Made by a program: the position numbers and the translations under genes | The notes under the pieces: model-generated | Seen by the model: the letters and a program-made list of their open reading frames with translations, nothing else | Told to the model about the DNA's origin: nothing | The model's database searches: none | Part shown: in pieces, positions 16,095 to 23,476 of the stretch | Layout: every line of letters begins with the position of its first letter | How positions within the stretch are numbered: position 1 is the stretch's first letter | NCBI GenBank assembly: GCA_003165465.1 | Contig: PLUM01000049.1 | Span: forward strand, 71,164-107,338 | DNA: 36,175 nucleotides | Source: Acidobacteriota bacterium | GTDB lineage: Bacteria; Acidobacteriota; Terriglobia; Acidiferrales; UBA7541 | Direction of reading: 5' to 3'

Positions 16095-17042
16095 ATGGCA
16101 ACTCTCCCAACGCCCGGCGGTCATCCGTTGAACCACTTGCACACCCACAAACGTCTCCGCCGTTTCGCTGAAAAAATACGGCTGTCGATTCTGCCGTTCT
16201 GCATCTGCGCCGGGATGTTTGCGTTTCCGGCAAGGGCGACGGAACTGAAACCCGAAACCGTTGCGGCTTTTGACCGCTATGTTGCGGCCGCCGAAGCGCG
16301 CATGGACAACGACCTGCGCCTCGACCAATTCCTTGCGATCGATCGCCTGCCCGACGTGGCCCGCCAGGAAGCGTACGATCAACTGCAACGCGGCCAAGCC
16401 TATATCGAGGAATTGCACGCCGAGGAGGACCATCACAGCATTCGCATTCCGAGCGGCCTGATTCATCACTGGGTGGGAGCGATGCTCATTCCCAAGGGAA
16501 CGCTGGCCGAAGCGATTGCCGTGCTTCGGGATTACGAAGATCAGCCGAATATTTACAGGCCCGAAGTGCGCCGCGCGAAACTCATCGTGCGCAACGGAAA
16601 TGAATCGAGAGTTTATCTTCAGTTTTATAACAAGTCGATTCTCACGGTCGTTCTGGACGCCTATTTCAACGTGGTGGAAACGCCCCTTGGAAGCGAGCGC
16701 ATGGTAAGCACATCCCACTCGACGCGCATCGTGGAAGTCGCGAACGTGGGCAGTCCAGACGAACGCGAGCGCGCCGGCGGCAACGATCGTGGATACATGT
16801 GGCGTCTCAACAGTTACTGGCGCATCGAGGAAAAGGATGGCGGGGTGTATATTCAAGACGAATCGATCACGCTGACGCGGACCGTCCCCGTTTTACTCGC
16901 CTGGTTGGTCAATCCCCTGGTGAAGAGCATTCCGCGCGAAGTGCTCCTGCACACGCTGACCAATACGCGCAAGGCCGTCTTGAATTCGCAAACGGAACCG
17001 AAACACAAAAGTATTCCGCAGGTAGACGCCGCCGCGAAATAG
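16095..17042 (+). CDS. Secreted hypothetical protein
   Basis: A 315-residue protein. The N-terminus has a basic stretch (HTHKRLRRFAEK) and a hydrophobic signal segment (about residues 28-49, ending FPARA). The mature part starts TELKPETVAAFDRYV. Later segments include HHWVGAMLIPKGTLAEAI, VVLDAYFNV, and RLNSYWRIEEKDGGVYIQDE followed by LVNPLVKSIPRE. The last part resembles the end of START/polyketide-cyclase-fold proteins (a bulky cavity fold), but this is only a pattern resemblance. ATG at 16095 is chosen because the frame upstream runs through a repeat. I do not recognise the function. The GGCACAGGCTTCAGCCTGTG repeat begins just after the stop. Confidence 0.7.
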   Translation: MATLPTPGGHPLNHLHTHKRLRRFAEKIRLSILPFCICAGMFAFPARATELKPETVAAFDRYVAAAEARMDNDLRLDQFLAIDRLPDVARQEAYDQLQRGQAYIEELHAEEDHHSIRIPSGLIHHWVGAMLIPKGTLAEAIAVLRDYEDQPNIYRPEVRRAKLIVRNGNESRVYLQFYNKSILTVVLDAYFNVVETPLGSERMVSTSHSTRIVEVANVGSPDERERAGGNDRGYMWRLNSYWRIEEKDGGVYIQDESITLTRTVPVLLAWLVNPLVKSIPREVLLHTLTNTRKAVLNSQTEPKHKSIPQVDAAAK

Positions 17043-17047
17043 TTTTT

Positions 17048-17127
17048 GTGGCACAGGCTTCAGCCTGTGTGGTTATGATGTGCGGCAAGCTAAAGTCAAA
17101 AGAACACAGACGGAAGCCTGTGCTACT
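17048..17127. repeat. GGCACAGGCTTCAGCCTGTG palindromic repeat, copy C
   Basis: GTGGCACAGGCTTCAGCCTG is mirrored by ACACAGACGGAAGCCTGTGC. The interior AAAGTCAAAAGAACACA matches copy B. It sits between the convergent ends of the hypothetical gene and lactate permease. Confidence 0.93.
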
Positions 17128-17136
17128 GGGCCTGGC

Positions 17137-18747
17137 TTACAGCGACATCCAGTTGGGGAAGAAATAGTAGAAGATCACGCCGATCACAATCAGGTAGGCG
17201 AGGACGATGAGTGTCCAGCCCATGTTGTGGCGGATCACCTGGCCTTCGCTGCGCACAAATTTGCTGGTGGAGACCCCGACGCTCGCGGTTTGCGGCGCAA
17301 TCGGTTTGCCGACTTCCGCGCCCACGGAGTTGAACGACGGCAGAAGCAGGACCGGGAGATGCAGCAGCCTGCCGGTCATGGCCTGCACGGGGCCGAACAT
17401 TGCGTTCGTGGACGTGTTGCTGCCGGAAAGTGCGACGCCGATCCAGCCGAGGATGGGCGCCAGCACAACGAAGAACACGCCAATTTTGGAAAGTCCGAAG
17501 GCCAGCGAGTTGGCCATTCCCGTATAAACGAAAATGTAGGCGAGCGCGAACACAAAGAACGCGACCAGCAGCGCGCCCCACATCTGGCGAAACGTTCGCG
17601 AAAAAACCTGCCGCAGTTGGTCACGCGTGGGCCGCAGAATCGCGAGAATGATGAGCCAGGAAGCGAGGGTCGATGTGCCGCCGCCCAGCGGATTGAAATT
17701 AAACGTAGAGAAAATGGGGCTGTGCGTGACGGACGATACGGCCGCGACCGAAAGTTTTTCCAAACTCAACCCGGGAAGGTGCGACCATGGGCCTGTCCAG
17801 CCGACCACGACGAGGATCAGTACGAGGTACGGAACCCAGGCCGTAAACGCCTGGCGCACGCTGGCCATTTCCACGGCGGTCGTTTCGTCGGCGGGCGATA
17901 CCGCGAGCGGCGCGCCGCCGAATCCGCGAATTGTTTTCGGTTTCCAGATTTTCACGAAAATAAACAGCACCCAGAACGAAACCAGCGCCCCGCTCAAATC
18001 CGGCAGATACGGGCCGAGATAGTGCGCCACGGGCCATTGCCCTGCGATGTAGGAAATAGATCCCACAATCGCCAGCGGCCACGCCTCGGTCACGCCCTCC
18101 CATCCGCTCACGAGATAGATCAGCACCCAGGGCGGAAGCAGCGCGAGGACGGCCACGACGTTACCGATGGACGCGGACAACGCGAGCATCGGCAGCCCGG
18201 TGACGGCGGCGAGGCCGAGGATGGGCGCGCCCAGCGCGCCGTAGGAAACGGGCGCGTTGTTGGCGAGCGCCGCGACGCGAATCGCATCGAGGTCCGCGAT
18301 GCCCAGCCCCACGAGAATTGGCACGACGACGGCCCACGGATAGCCGAACCCCACAAGCCCTTCGAGCAGCGCGCCGAAGGCCCACGCCAGCATGATGGTC
18401 TGGATGCGAATGTCGGCCGTGGCGTGATGAATCATCCAGCCCTTGAAGCGCTCGAAATCTCCGGTCAGCACCAGCGTGTTGAAAATGATGAGTCCCCAGA
18501 ACGTGATCCAGTCGATCACCCAGAAGCCCGTCAGGCCGCCGTACAAGTAGGATTTGAGCGTGCCAGCGAGCGGCGCGTGCCAGACCAGAACGCCGATCGG
18601 AATGGTGATCGCGCCCACGAGGATCGAAGCGAGCCATGCCGTCATGCGCAGCGCCGCGAGCATGAACAGCAGGGCGATCAGAGGCACGAGTGAAATCAGC
18701 ACGCTGAGCCACAAGTGTCCGGTTGGATCGAGTGTCTGCTCAAACAT
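17137..18747 (-). CDS. lldP: L-lactate permease (LctP/LldP family)
   Basis: A 536-residue multi-spanning inner-membrane protein, the usual length for the family, importing lactate or glycolate with protons. Family-typical segments include WAFGALLEGLVGFGYPWAVV, ANNAPVSYGALGAPILGLA, WIGVALSGSNTSTNAMFG and the C-terminal PQTASVGVSTSKF. ATG at 18747 is preferred: AAAGGA lies about eight bases upstream, and the protein begins MFEQTLDPTGHLWLSVLIS. No lactate dehydrogenase gene is nearby, so it stands alone. The intergenic region upstream holds a palindromic repeat but no clear CRP-like site. Confidence 0.93.
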   Translation of the reverse strand: MFEQTLDPTGHLWLSVLISLVPLIALLFMLAALRMTAWLASILVGAITIPIGVLVWHAPLAGTLKSYLYGGLTGFWVIDWITFWGLIIFNTLVLTGDFERFKGWMIHHATADIRIQTIMLAWAFGALLEGLVGFGYPWAVVVPILVGLGIADLDAIRVAALANNAPVSYGALGAPILGLAAVTGLPMLALSASIGNVVAVLALLPPWVLIYLVSGWEGVTEAWPLAIVGSISYIAGQWPVAHYLGPYLPDLSGALVSFWVLFIFVKIWKPKTIRGFGGAPLAVSPADETTAVEMASVRQAFTAWVPYLVLILVVVGWTGPWSHLPGLSLEKLSVAAVSSVTHSPIFSTFNFNPLGGGTSTLASWLIILAILRPTRDQLRQVFSRTFRQMWGALLVAFFVFALAYIFVYTGMANSLAFGLSKIGVFFVVLAPILGWIGVALSGSNTSTNAMFGPVQAMTGRLLHLPVLLLPSFNSVGAEVGKPIAPQTASVGVSTSKFVRSEGQVIRHNMGWTLIVLAYLIVIGVIFYYFFPNWMSL

Positions 18748-19084
18748 CGTGAAATTCCTTTCGTGCGTTCGTGTGCGATGCGCCGGCGGCATCGAGGCGG
18801 CGCATTTCGGGCACGGCGTGCCTCGGACAAGGCTGGCCTTGATTGTTCATCGCGTTTCGAGCAATTGCATCAGCAAGGTTTGGTAACGCCGGCGTTCCGC
18901 CGGCAGGTTTTGCGTCGCGATACGAGCAAAAAACCTGCCGGCGGGACGCCGGCGCTACAAAACGCGCGCGAGATCCGAATGCAAGATGCCTCCGGCGCAA
19001 GAAATTCGGTTCAGTCCGGCTGAAATCTTGAAACGGTTTTCTTTGCCTTGAAAAAAGTCCGTGGAAATCAATATCACAATCGCA
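18748..19084. other. Intergenic region with palindromic repeat
   Basis: This 337-base gap lies between the stop of the integrase-like gene and the start of lactate permease. The repeat at 18882-18959 is the only structure I can support. The lactate permease promoter must lie between about 18750 and 18880. Confidence 0.5.
18882..18959. repeat. TAGCGCCGGCGTCTCGCCGG palindromic repeat, copy 2
   Basis: GGTAACGCCGGCGTTCCGCC then GGCAGGTTTT is mirrored by AAAACCTGCCGGCGGGACGC then CGGCGCTAC. The loop is GCGTCGCGATACGAGC. Confidence 0.93.
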
Positions 19085-19852
19085 TCACAGGTGGACAGGG
19101 GAATTTGCCGCCAGGCGCTTTGCGCTTTCGGCTTCCGCGGTGGGCTTCATTCTTCCGGAGTTGTACGCCTCGATAAAAGCGTCCAGGTCTTTCTGCAGAT
19201 CGTCCAGCGACAGGTGAAAACTCTTTCGGAGGGCTTGCGGGAAAAATTCCTTCCGCAGGAATTGATAGAACTGCCAGCAAAGATAGTTGTCGGGTTCGGC
19301 GGACGAGTCGATTGGCAGGTGTGGAATGTGAGCAGCCGCGAGAAAAGTTTCAAATGGGTGCACGGGCGGCACGCCACAATATTCGCGATTCTTTCGGGTG
19401 TGAATCGCCGCGATGGCCGCGCCGTGACGCTCGAAAAACGGCAGGGCGCGGCTTTCGAGGATGTCGGCGGCGTTCAATGCGTTTTTCGCGGAATAGACTT
19501 TGGCGAACGCGACGCCCGAATCGCGGTCCATCACGATTTCGACATAAATACATCGGGCTCCGTCGAGTTCGCCGACGCTCTTGACGGTGCAGAGATAAAA
19601 CGATTCCTGAAACAGCGCGTGGCTGGAAAGGGAAGCGGTGATTTCTCTCTTTTCCGCGAGATCGCTTTTTCCCGACGCGCACAAGTGTGCGGGGAAGCGC
19701 GCCTCGTCCGTGGTAAATCGGCCGGCGTGTTGCGCGGATTCGTCCTCGGGGCGGCTCGGCACTCTCTGCGGATCGTAAACGCGCACGGAGCGCGATGCCG
19801 GTGCGCAGGCCATGGCAACGGTGTGTAAGAATGGAATCGCTTCGTGCCGCAT
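19085..19852 (-). CDS. Integrase-core protein of IS481 type with all catalytic acids replaced
   Basis: A 255-residue protein. From about residue 80 to 235 it follows the rve/IS481 transposase core colinearly: FQESFYLCTVKSVG, then YVEIVMDRDSGVAFAKVY, then LPFFERHGAAIAAIHTRKNR, YCG, HPFETFLAAAHIPH, NYLCWQFYQFLRKEFF, and LQKDLDAFIEAYNSGR. The acid of QD.FY is Glu83, the Asp of TDNGREYCG is Arg153, and the Glu of NGFVERF is Trp193. The core thus cannot transpose by the usual mechanism. The N-terminal helix-turn-helix part is absent; residues 1-75 are unrecognised. The frame has no stops or frameshifts, which suggests retention for another role. ATG at 19852 has GGGA upstream. No terminal repeats were seen. 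Confidence 0.75.
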   Translation of the reverse strand: MRHEAIPFLHTVAMACAPASRSVRVYDPQRVPSRPEDESAQHAGRFTTDEARFPAHLCASGKSDLAEKREITASLSSHALFQESFYLCTVKSVGELDGARCIYVEIVMDRDSGVAFAKVYSAKNALNAADILESRALPFFERHGAAIAAIHTRKNREYCGVPPVHPFETFLAAAHIPHLPIDSSAEPDNYLCWQFYQFLRKEFFPQALRKSFHLSLDDLQKDLDAFIEAYNSGRMKPTAEAESAKRLAANSPVHL

Positions 19853-19966
19853 TACAAAATTTCCCTTTTGGAACGTCCACGGCAACCGCCTCGGCGGCGC
19901 CCGTAGGGTACGACTTGTCGTGCCCCTACTACACGCATAGCATCGCGCGGAGCGATCCCGTAAGAA

Positions 19967-20003
19967 GTGACCCTCCTCACTCTCGAATGTGACAGGAATC
20001 ACA
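19967..20003 (+). promoter_or_regulatory. Tandem CRP-like sites upstream of the universal stress gene
   Basis: GTGACCCTCCTCAC (19967-19980) and TGTGACAGGAATCACA (19988-20003) have centres 22 bp apart. TATAGA at 20025-20030 is centred exactly 32 bp from the second site, giving a class II layout with a start near 20037. The resulting leader is only about 12 bases but contains the GGGAGG ribosome site. Confidence 0.78.
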
Positions 20004-20048
20004 TTCAAGAATCGCGCCTCGGCATATAGATATATTGGGAGGTGGATC

Positions 20049-20942
20049 ATGAACGCCACCGGAACAAAAACGCGAATCTCTCTAAAAAATATTCTGTTCG
20101 CGACGGATTTTTCTCCCACCGCGGAAGCCGCCCTGCCGTACGCCATCGGCTTGGCAAAACAATACGGAGCCAGGGTGCATGGCTTGCACGTGCGCTTCCC
20201 AGCGACCTATCCCATCGTCGGTCCGGAGGCTCTGCCGCAGGTGATGGAAGCCGCCGAGGAACAGGCGAAGTTTGAAGCAAAGCAGATGCACGAGATGCTG
20301 GAAAATGTGCCGCATGGAGTGACCGTGACCGAGGGCGACCTGTGGCCCGTGCTCCATGAAATCGTGAACCAGGACAAGAGCGACCTGATTGTCATGGGCA
20401 CGCATGGGCGTACGGGCGTGAGCCGCGCGCTGCTGGGATCGGCGGCGGAGGAAATCTTCCGCAAAGCGTCGTGCCCGGTGCTCACGGTGGGCCCGCATGT
20501 TTCGTCGAACACCGAGCGCCGCCTGGCGATGAAGGAGATTCTTTTTGCCACGGACTTTTCGTCCGAGTCGCTGGCCGCGCTGCCCTTCGCCGTTTCCCTG
20601 GCGCAGGAGCATCAATCGAATCTGACATTGCTGAATGTTGCCGGCGCGCCGGAGGTTGGTGACCTGGTTCATGCCGAGCAATATGCGGAGTCCACGCTGC
20701 GCCGTCTGCAAAGCCTTGTGCCCTCCGGAGCCGAACCCTGGTGCGAGCCGAAATGCAGGGTGGAGCGTGGCCCGGAGGCGGAGAAAATCGTCGAAGTCGC
20801 CACCGCTCTTGGCGCGGACCTGATTGTTATGGGCGTTCACAAGCCGCAGGGAGGATTGAGCGCGACGACGCATCTGCTGCGTTCGATTGCCCATCATGTG
20901 GTTACGAACGCGCAGTGCCCGGTTCTGACCGTGCGTGCGTGA
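20049..20942 (+). CDS. Tandem-domain universal stress protein
   Basis: A 297-residue protein with two UspA domains, each starting with KxILFATDFS (residues about 13 and 161). Domain 1 ends VMGTHGRTGVSRALLGSAAE, the full G-x2-G-x9-G-S nucleotide-binding motif, so it probably binds ATP. Domain 2 has VMGVHKPQGGLSATTHLLRS, where the motif is degraded. Such tandem proteins accumulate under starvation, hypoxia or other stress. ATG at 20049 has a strong GGGAGG. The P-type ATPase gene starts 16-22 bases after the stop, so the two are probably one operon under the tandem CRP-like sites. Confidence 0.92.
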   Translation: MNATGTKTRISLKNILFATDFSPTAEAALPYAIGLAKQYGARVHGLHVRFPATYPIVGPEALPQVMEAAEEQAKFEAKQMHEMLENVPHGVTVTEGDLWPVLHEIVNQDKSDLIVMGTHGRTGVSRALLGSAAEEIFRKASCPVLTVGPHVSSNTERRLAMKEILFATDFSSESLAALPFAVSLAQEHQSNLTLLNVAGAPEVGDLVHAEQYAESTLRRLQSLVPSGAEPWCEPKCRVERGPEAEKIVEVATALGADLIVMGVHKPQGGLSATTHLLRSIAHHVVTNAQCPVLTVRA

Positions 20943-20957
20943 GGCATACTCCTCGAG

Positions 20958-22931
20958 GTGGATGTGGCTCAAGCGCCTAGCACGGCGGAAACGCCCGGGG
21001 TTGAGGGACAATACAGCAATATTGGGACTAGCGGCGCTCCTCAACCCCGGGATTCTTCCCGCGAAAATTCCAGCGAATCTTCCGACGGGCAATTCCGCCG
21101 CGACCTTCTGATTGCGGCGGTCGCGGTCGTGGGCATTGCCGTTCATCTCCTGTTGCGATTCGGCGTGGGCGGCCGCGCCCTCGTGCAAAATGTTCCGCTG
21201 TACAATGTTCCGCTGTTCGTGGTCCTCCTTTTTGGCGGCCTGCCTCTTGTTCTCCACTTGATTCAAAAAAGCCTGGCGCGTGAATTCGGCTCGGACCTTT
21301 TGGCCGGCATCTCGATTGTGGCCTCGGCGCTGATGGGGCAATACCTCGTTGGCTCGATTGTGGTGCTGATGCTTTCGGGCGGAACGGTTCTCGAAGGGTT
21401 TGCCACGCGGCGCGCATCGTCCGTGCTCGAGGCGCTTTCCAAGCGCATGCCGCAGACGGCGCATCGCAAGAAGGAAGGAGGCATCGACGACATCAAGGCC
21501 GCGGAGATCGCGATCGGCGATGTGCTCGTCGTGTTCCCTCACGAAATTTGTCCGGTGGATGGCGTGGTGGTCGAAGGACAGGGAAGGATGAACGAAGCGT
21601 ATCTGACCGGAGAGCCGTTCGAGACTTCGAAGACGGAGGGCGCGGAAGTGATTTCCGGAGCGGTGAACGGCGAAACCGCGATGGCCGTTCGCGCCACGCG
21701 GCTGCCGATCGATTCGCGCTATGCCCGCATCATGCGCGTCATGCAGGAGACGCAGGCGCATAGGCCGAAGCTGCGGCGCCTGGGAGACATGCTGGGCGCG
21801 TGGTACACGCCGCTGGCCGTGGCCATCGCCCTGTGTTCGTGGATCGGGAGCGGCGAGTCGCAGCGATTTCTCGCGGTGCTCGTGATCGCCACGCCCTGCC
21901 CGCTGCTGCTGGCCATTCCGGTGGCGATCATTGGAGCGATTTCGCTTTCGGCCCGGCGGAGCATCATCATCAAAAATCAGGCCGTGCTCGAGCAGGTGGG
22001 GACGTGCACGACGCTGATTTTTGACAAGACCGGAACGCTGACGTACGGGCGTCCGGCGCTGACCGAGATATTGTGCGCGGCGGGAGTCGACGAAAGCGAC
22101 GTGCTGCGTGCGGCGGCGAGCATTGAACGCTATTCCAGGCATCCGCTGGCGCGCGCGATTCTCGATGCCGCATCGCGAAAGAATCTTCCTCTGGACCCGG
22201 TCCTGAAAATGAGCGAGGCGCAGGGCGAGGGATTGCGGGGAGTGGTGGGCGAGCGTCAGGTATGGATCACGGGGCGCAAGAAAGTCGCCGGCATGGGCGC
22301 GCAGCTTCCAGAAATTGCATCTGGCCTGGAATGCGTTATTTTTCTGGACGGGCAATATGCCGCCACGTTTCGCTTTCACGATGTGCCGCGGGCCGGCGGG
22401 CGCAGTTTTGTCGAGCACCTGAAGCCGCGACATCGCGTCAGCCGCGTTCTTTTGGTTTCGGGCGACCGCGACTCCGAGGTGCGCTATCTCGCCGGCCTGA
22501 TGGGAATCAGCGAAATTCATTCGTCAAAAAGCCCGGAAGAGAAAGTGGAGATTGTGCGCCGGGAAACATCGCTGGCAAAAACGCTGTTCGTCGGCGATGG
22601 CATCAACGACGCTCCGGCCATGCAGGCGGCGACCGTGGGCGTCGCGTTCGGCATGACCAGCGACATCACGGCGGAGGCCGCCGACGCCGTGGTTTTGGAC
22701 GCGTCCCTCGACAAGGTGGATGAGCTGATGCACATCGGTCGGCGCATGAGATCGATTGCGCTGTTGAGCGCGGTGGGAGGGATGGGCCTGAGCGTGATTG
22801 GCATGGTCGCCGCCTCGCTGGGCTACCTGCCGCCGATTAGCGGCGCCATCGCGCAGGAAGTCATCGACCTGGTCGTCGTGCTGAACGCCGTCCGCGCCGC
22901 CCTGCCGTTCGACCGCATGACGGATTTCTGA
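20958..22931 (+). CDS. Heavy-metal P1B-type ATPase with TPCP motif
   Basis: A 657-residue metal-transporting P-type ATPase of the inner membrane. Visible motifs are YLTGEPFETSK (actuator TGE), ATPCPLLLAIPVAI (metal-site helix), FDKTGTLTYG (phosphorylated Asp), RYSRHPLA (HP motif) and GDGINDAPAM (hinge). The motif is TPCP rather than CPC or SPC. From memory, TPCP marks the P1B-5 group, for which nickel/iron export has been reported. No N-terminal CxxC domain is present; the first 46 residues are Ser/Gln-rich and look disordered. There is no C-terminal haemerythrin domain. GTG at 20958 or 20964 (AGG just upstream) is the start. It is probably co-transcribed with the universal stress gene. Confidence 0.88.
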   Translation: MDVAQAPSTAETPGVEGQYSNIGTSGAPQPRDSSRENSSESSDGQFRRDLLIAAVAVVGIAVHLLLRFGVGGRALVQNVPLYNVPLFVVLLFGGLPLVLHLIQKSLAREFGSDLLAGISIVASALMGQYLVGSIVVLMLSGGTVLEGFATRRASSVLEALSKRMPQTAHRKKEGGIDDIKAAEIAIGDVLVVFPHEICPVDGVVVEGQGRMNEAYLTGEPFETSKTEGAEVISGAVNGETAMAVRATRLPIDSRYARIMRVMQETQAHRPKLRRLGDMLGAWYTPLAVAIALCSWIGSGESQRFLAVLVIATPCPLLLAIPVAIIGAISLSARRSIIIKNQAVLEQVGTCTTLIFDKTGTLTYGRPALTEILCAAGVDESDVLRAAASIERYSRHPLARAILDAASRKNLPLDPVLKMSEAQGEGLRGVVGERQVWITGRKKVAGMGAQLPEIASGLECVIFLDGQYAATFRFHDVPRAGGRSFVEHLKPRHRVSRVLLVSGDRDSEVRYLAGLMGISEIHSSKSPEEKVEIVRRETSLAKTLFVGDGINDAPAMQAATVGVAFGMTSDITAEAADAVVLDASLDKVDELMHIGRRMRSIALLSAVGGMGLSVIGMVAASLGYLPPISGAIAQEVIDLVVVLNAVRAALPFDRMTDF

Positions 22932-22979
22932 GAGTGCATGTGCACGGCCTCTTTTATATGATTGCTCCCGCGATGGTCC

Positions 22980-23107
22980 GTATGGCAACGGTCAAACCTT
23001 TGTAGGGCACGGCGTTCTTTGTAGGACACGGCTTCAGCCGTACCATAAAGTTGCAAAATTAATTCGGCTTTAGCCGCTGGCTTTTTCCGAGTTGAGTTGC
23101 CAAACAG
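22980..23107. repeat. GTAGGGCACGGCTTCAGCC repeat, copy 2
   Basis: It has TATGGCAACGGTCAAACC, TTGTAGGGCACGGC duplicated as GTAGGACACGGCTTCAGCC, then GGCTTTAGCCGCTGGC and GAGTTGCCAAACAGG. The outer ends (GGCAAC...GTTGCC) are complementary. The internal duplication is unique to this copy. Confidence 0.85.
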
Positions 23108-23221
23108 GTTCGACAGCCTGTAGCTCCTCTCTTCAGAGGCGATGGTTTTTCGCCAGTGGCGCGGGAAGGCTTCGCGTCTGAAGGCGTGGGCAACAGCAAG
23201 AACGGATCGTGTTTCTTAGGA

Positions 23222-23267
23222 GAGCGAAGCCGGCTTGAGCGGGATGCGCATAGCGCTGAAGTTGTAG
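23222..23267 (+). pseudogene. Duplicated 3' end of the acyl-CoA synthetase/GNAT gene
   Basis: Read in one frame this gives [14 protein letters not shown] then TAG. It aligns without gaps to the true end of the downstream gene ([14 protein letters not shown], 26201-26245), and both continue directly into the same GTAGGGGCACGGCA hairpin. About 37 of 46 bases agree. The similarity fades upstream of 23222. Confidence 0.55.
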
Positions 23268-23292
23268 GGGCACGGCATTGCCGTGCCCCTAC
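23261..23292. repeat. GTAGGGGCACGGCA palindromic repeat, copy 2
   Basis: GTTGTAGGGGCACGGCATTG then CCGTGCCCCTAC, a near-perfect hairpin. It forms a direct repeat with the copy at 26239-26270, flanking the acyl-CoA synthetase gene. Confidence 0.93.
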
Positions 23293-23319
23293 GCGAGCAT
23301 GCAAGGAACGCAGGTACTT

Positions 23320-23396
23320 GGTAGCGCCGGCGTCTCGCCGGCTCTTTTTCTGGCATCCGCGCAACGTAAAAACTGCCGGCGAGATGCCGACGCCAC
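23320..23396. repeat. TAGCGCCGGCGTCTCGCCGG palindromic repeat, copy 3
   Basis: GGTAGCGCCGGCGTCTCGCC then GGCTCTTTT is mirrored by AAAACTGCCGGCGAGATGCC then GACGCCAC. The loop GGCATCCGCGCAACGT differs from the other copies. Confidence 0.9.
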
Positions 23397-23476
23397 GAAA
23401 ATCGAGCGCCACGTTTTTCAGGTGGAGTTTCTTAGTGGAAATGCAGGCTAGAACAGATGGAGAAGGTGCGGCGACG

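Larger units (their letters stand above)
22932..23476. other. Repeat-dense intergenic region
   Basis: This 545-base gap holds, in order, a GTAGGGCACGGCTTCAGCC repeat (22980-23107), a 45-base copy of the 3' end of the downstream gene (23222-23267), a GTAGGGGCACGGCA repeat (23261-23292) and a TAGCGCCGGCG repeat (23320-23396). The reading frame of the next gene is open through most of this, but the translation there is repeat sequence. No separate gene is supported. Confidence 0.75.

Noticed and set aside
17080-18693. Open frame of about 537 codons antisense to lactate permease
   Set aside because: Extremely hydrophilic His/Glu/Arg composition mirrors the membrane protein on the other strand. 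It begins inside a repeat.
19085-20048. Complete insertion sequence around the integrase-like gene
   Set aside because: No terminal inverted repeats or target duplications could be found, and the catalytic residues are missing.
20082-22520. Open frame of about 810 codons antisense to the stress protein and ATPase genes
   Set aside because: The sense strand has clear Usp and P-type ATPase motifs; the antisense product is low-complexity Arg/His-rich with no recognisable family.
23156-23476. Extended N-terminus of the acyl-CoA synthetase
   Set aside because: The in-frame sequence runs through two palindromic repeats and the duplicated gene tail, and the family domain begins after residue 25 of the shorter form.
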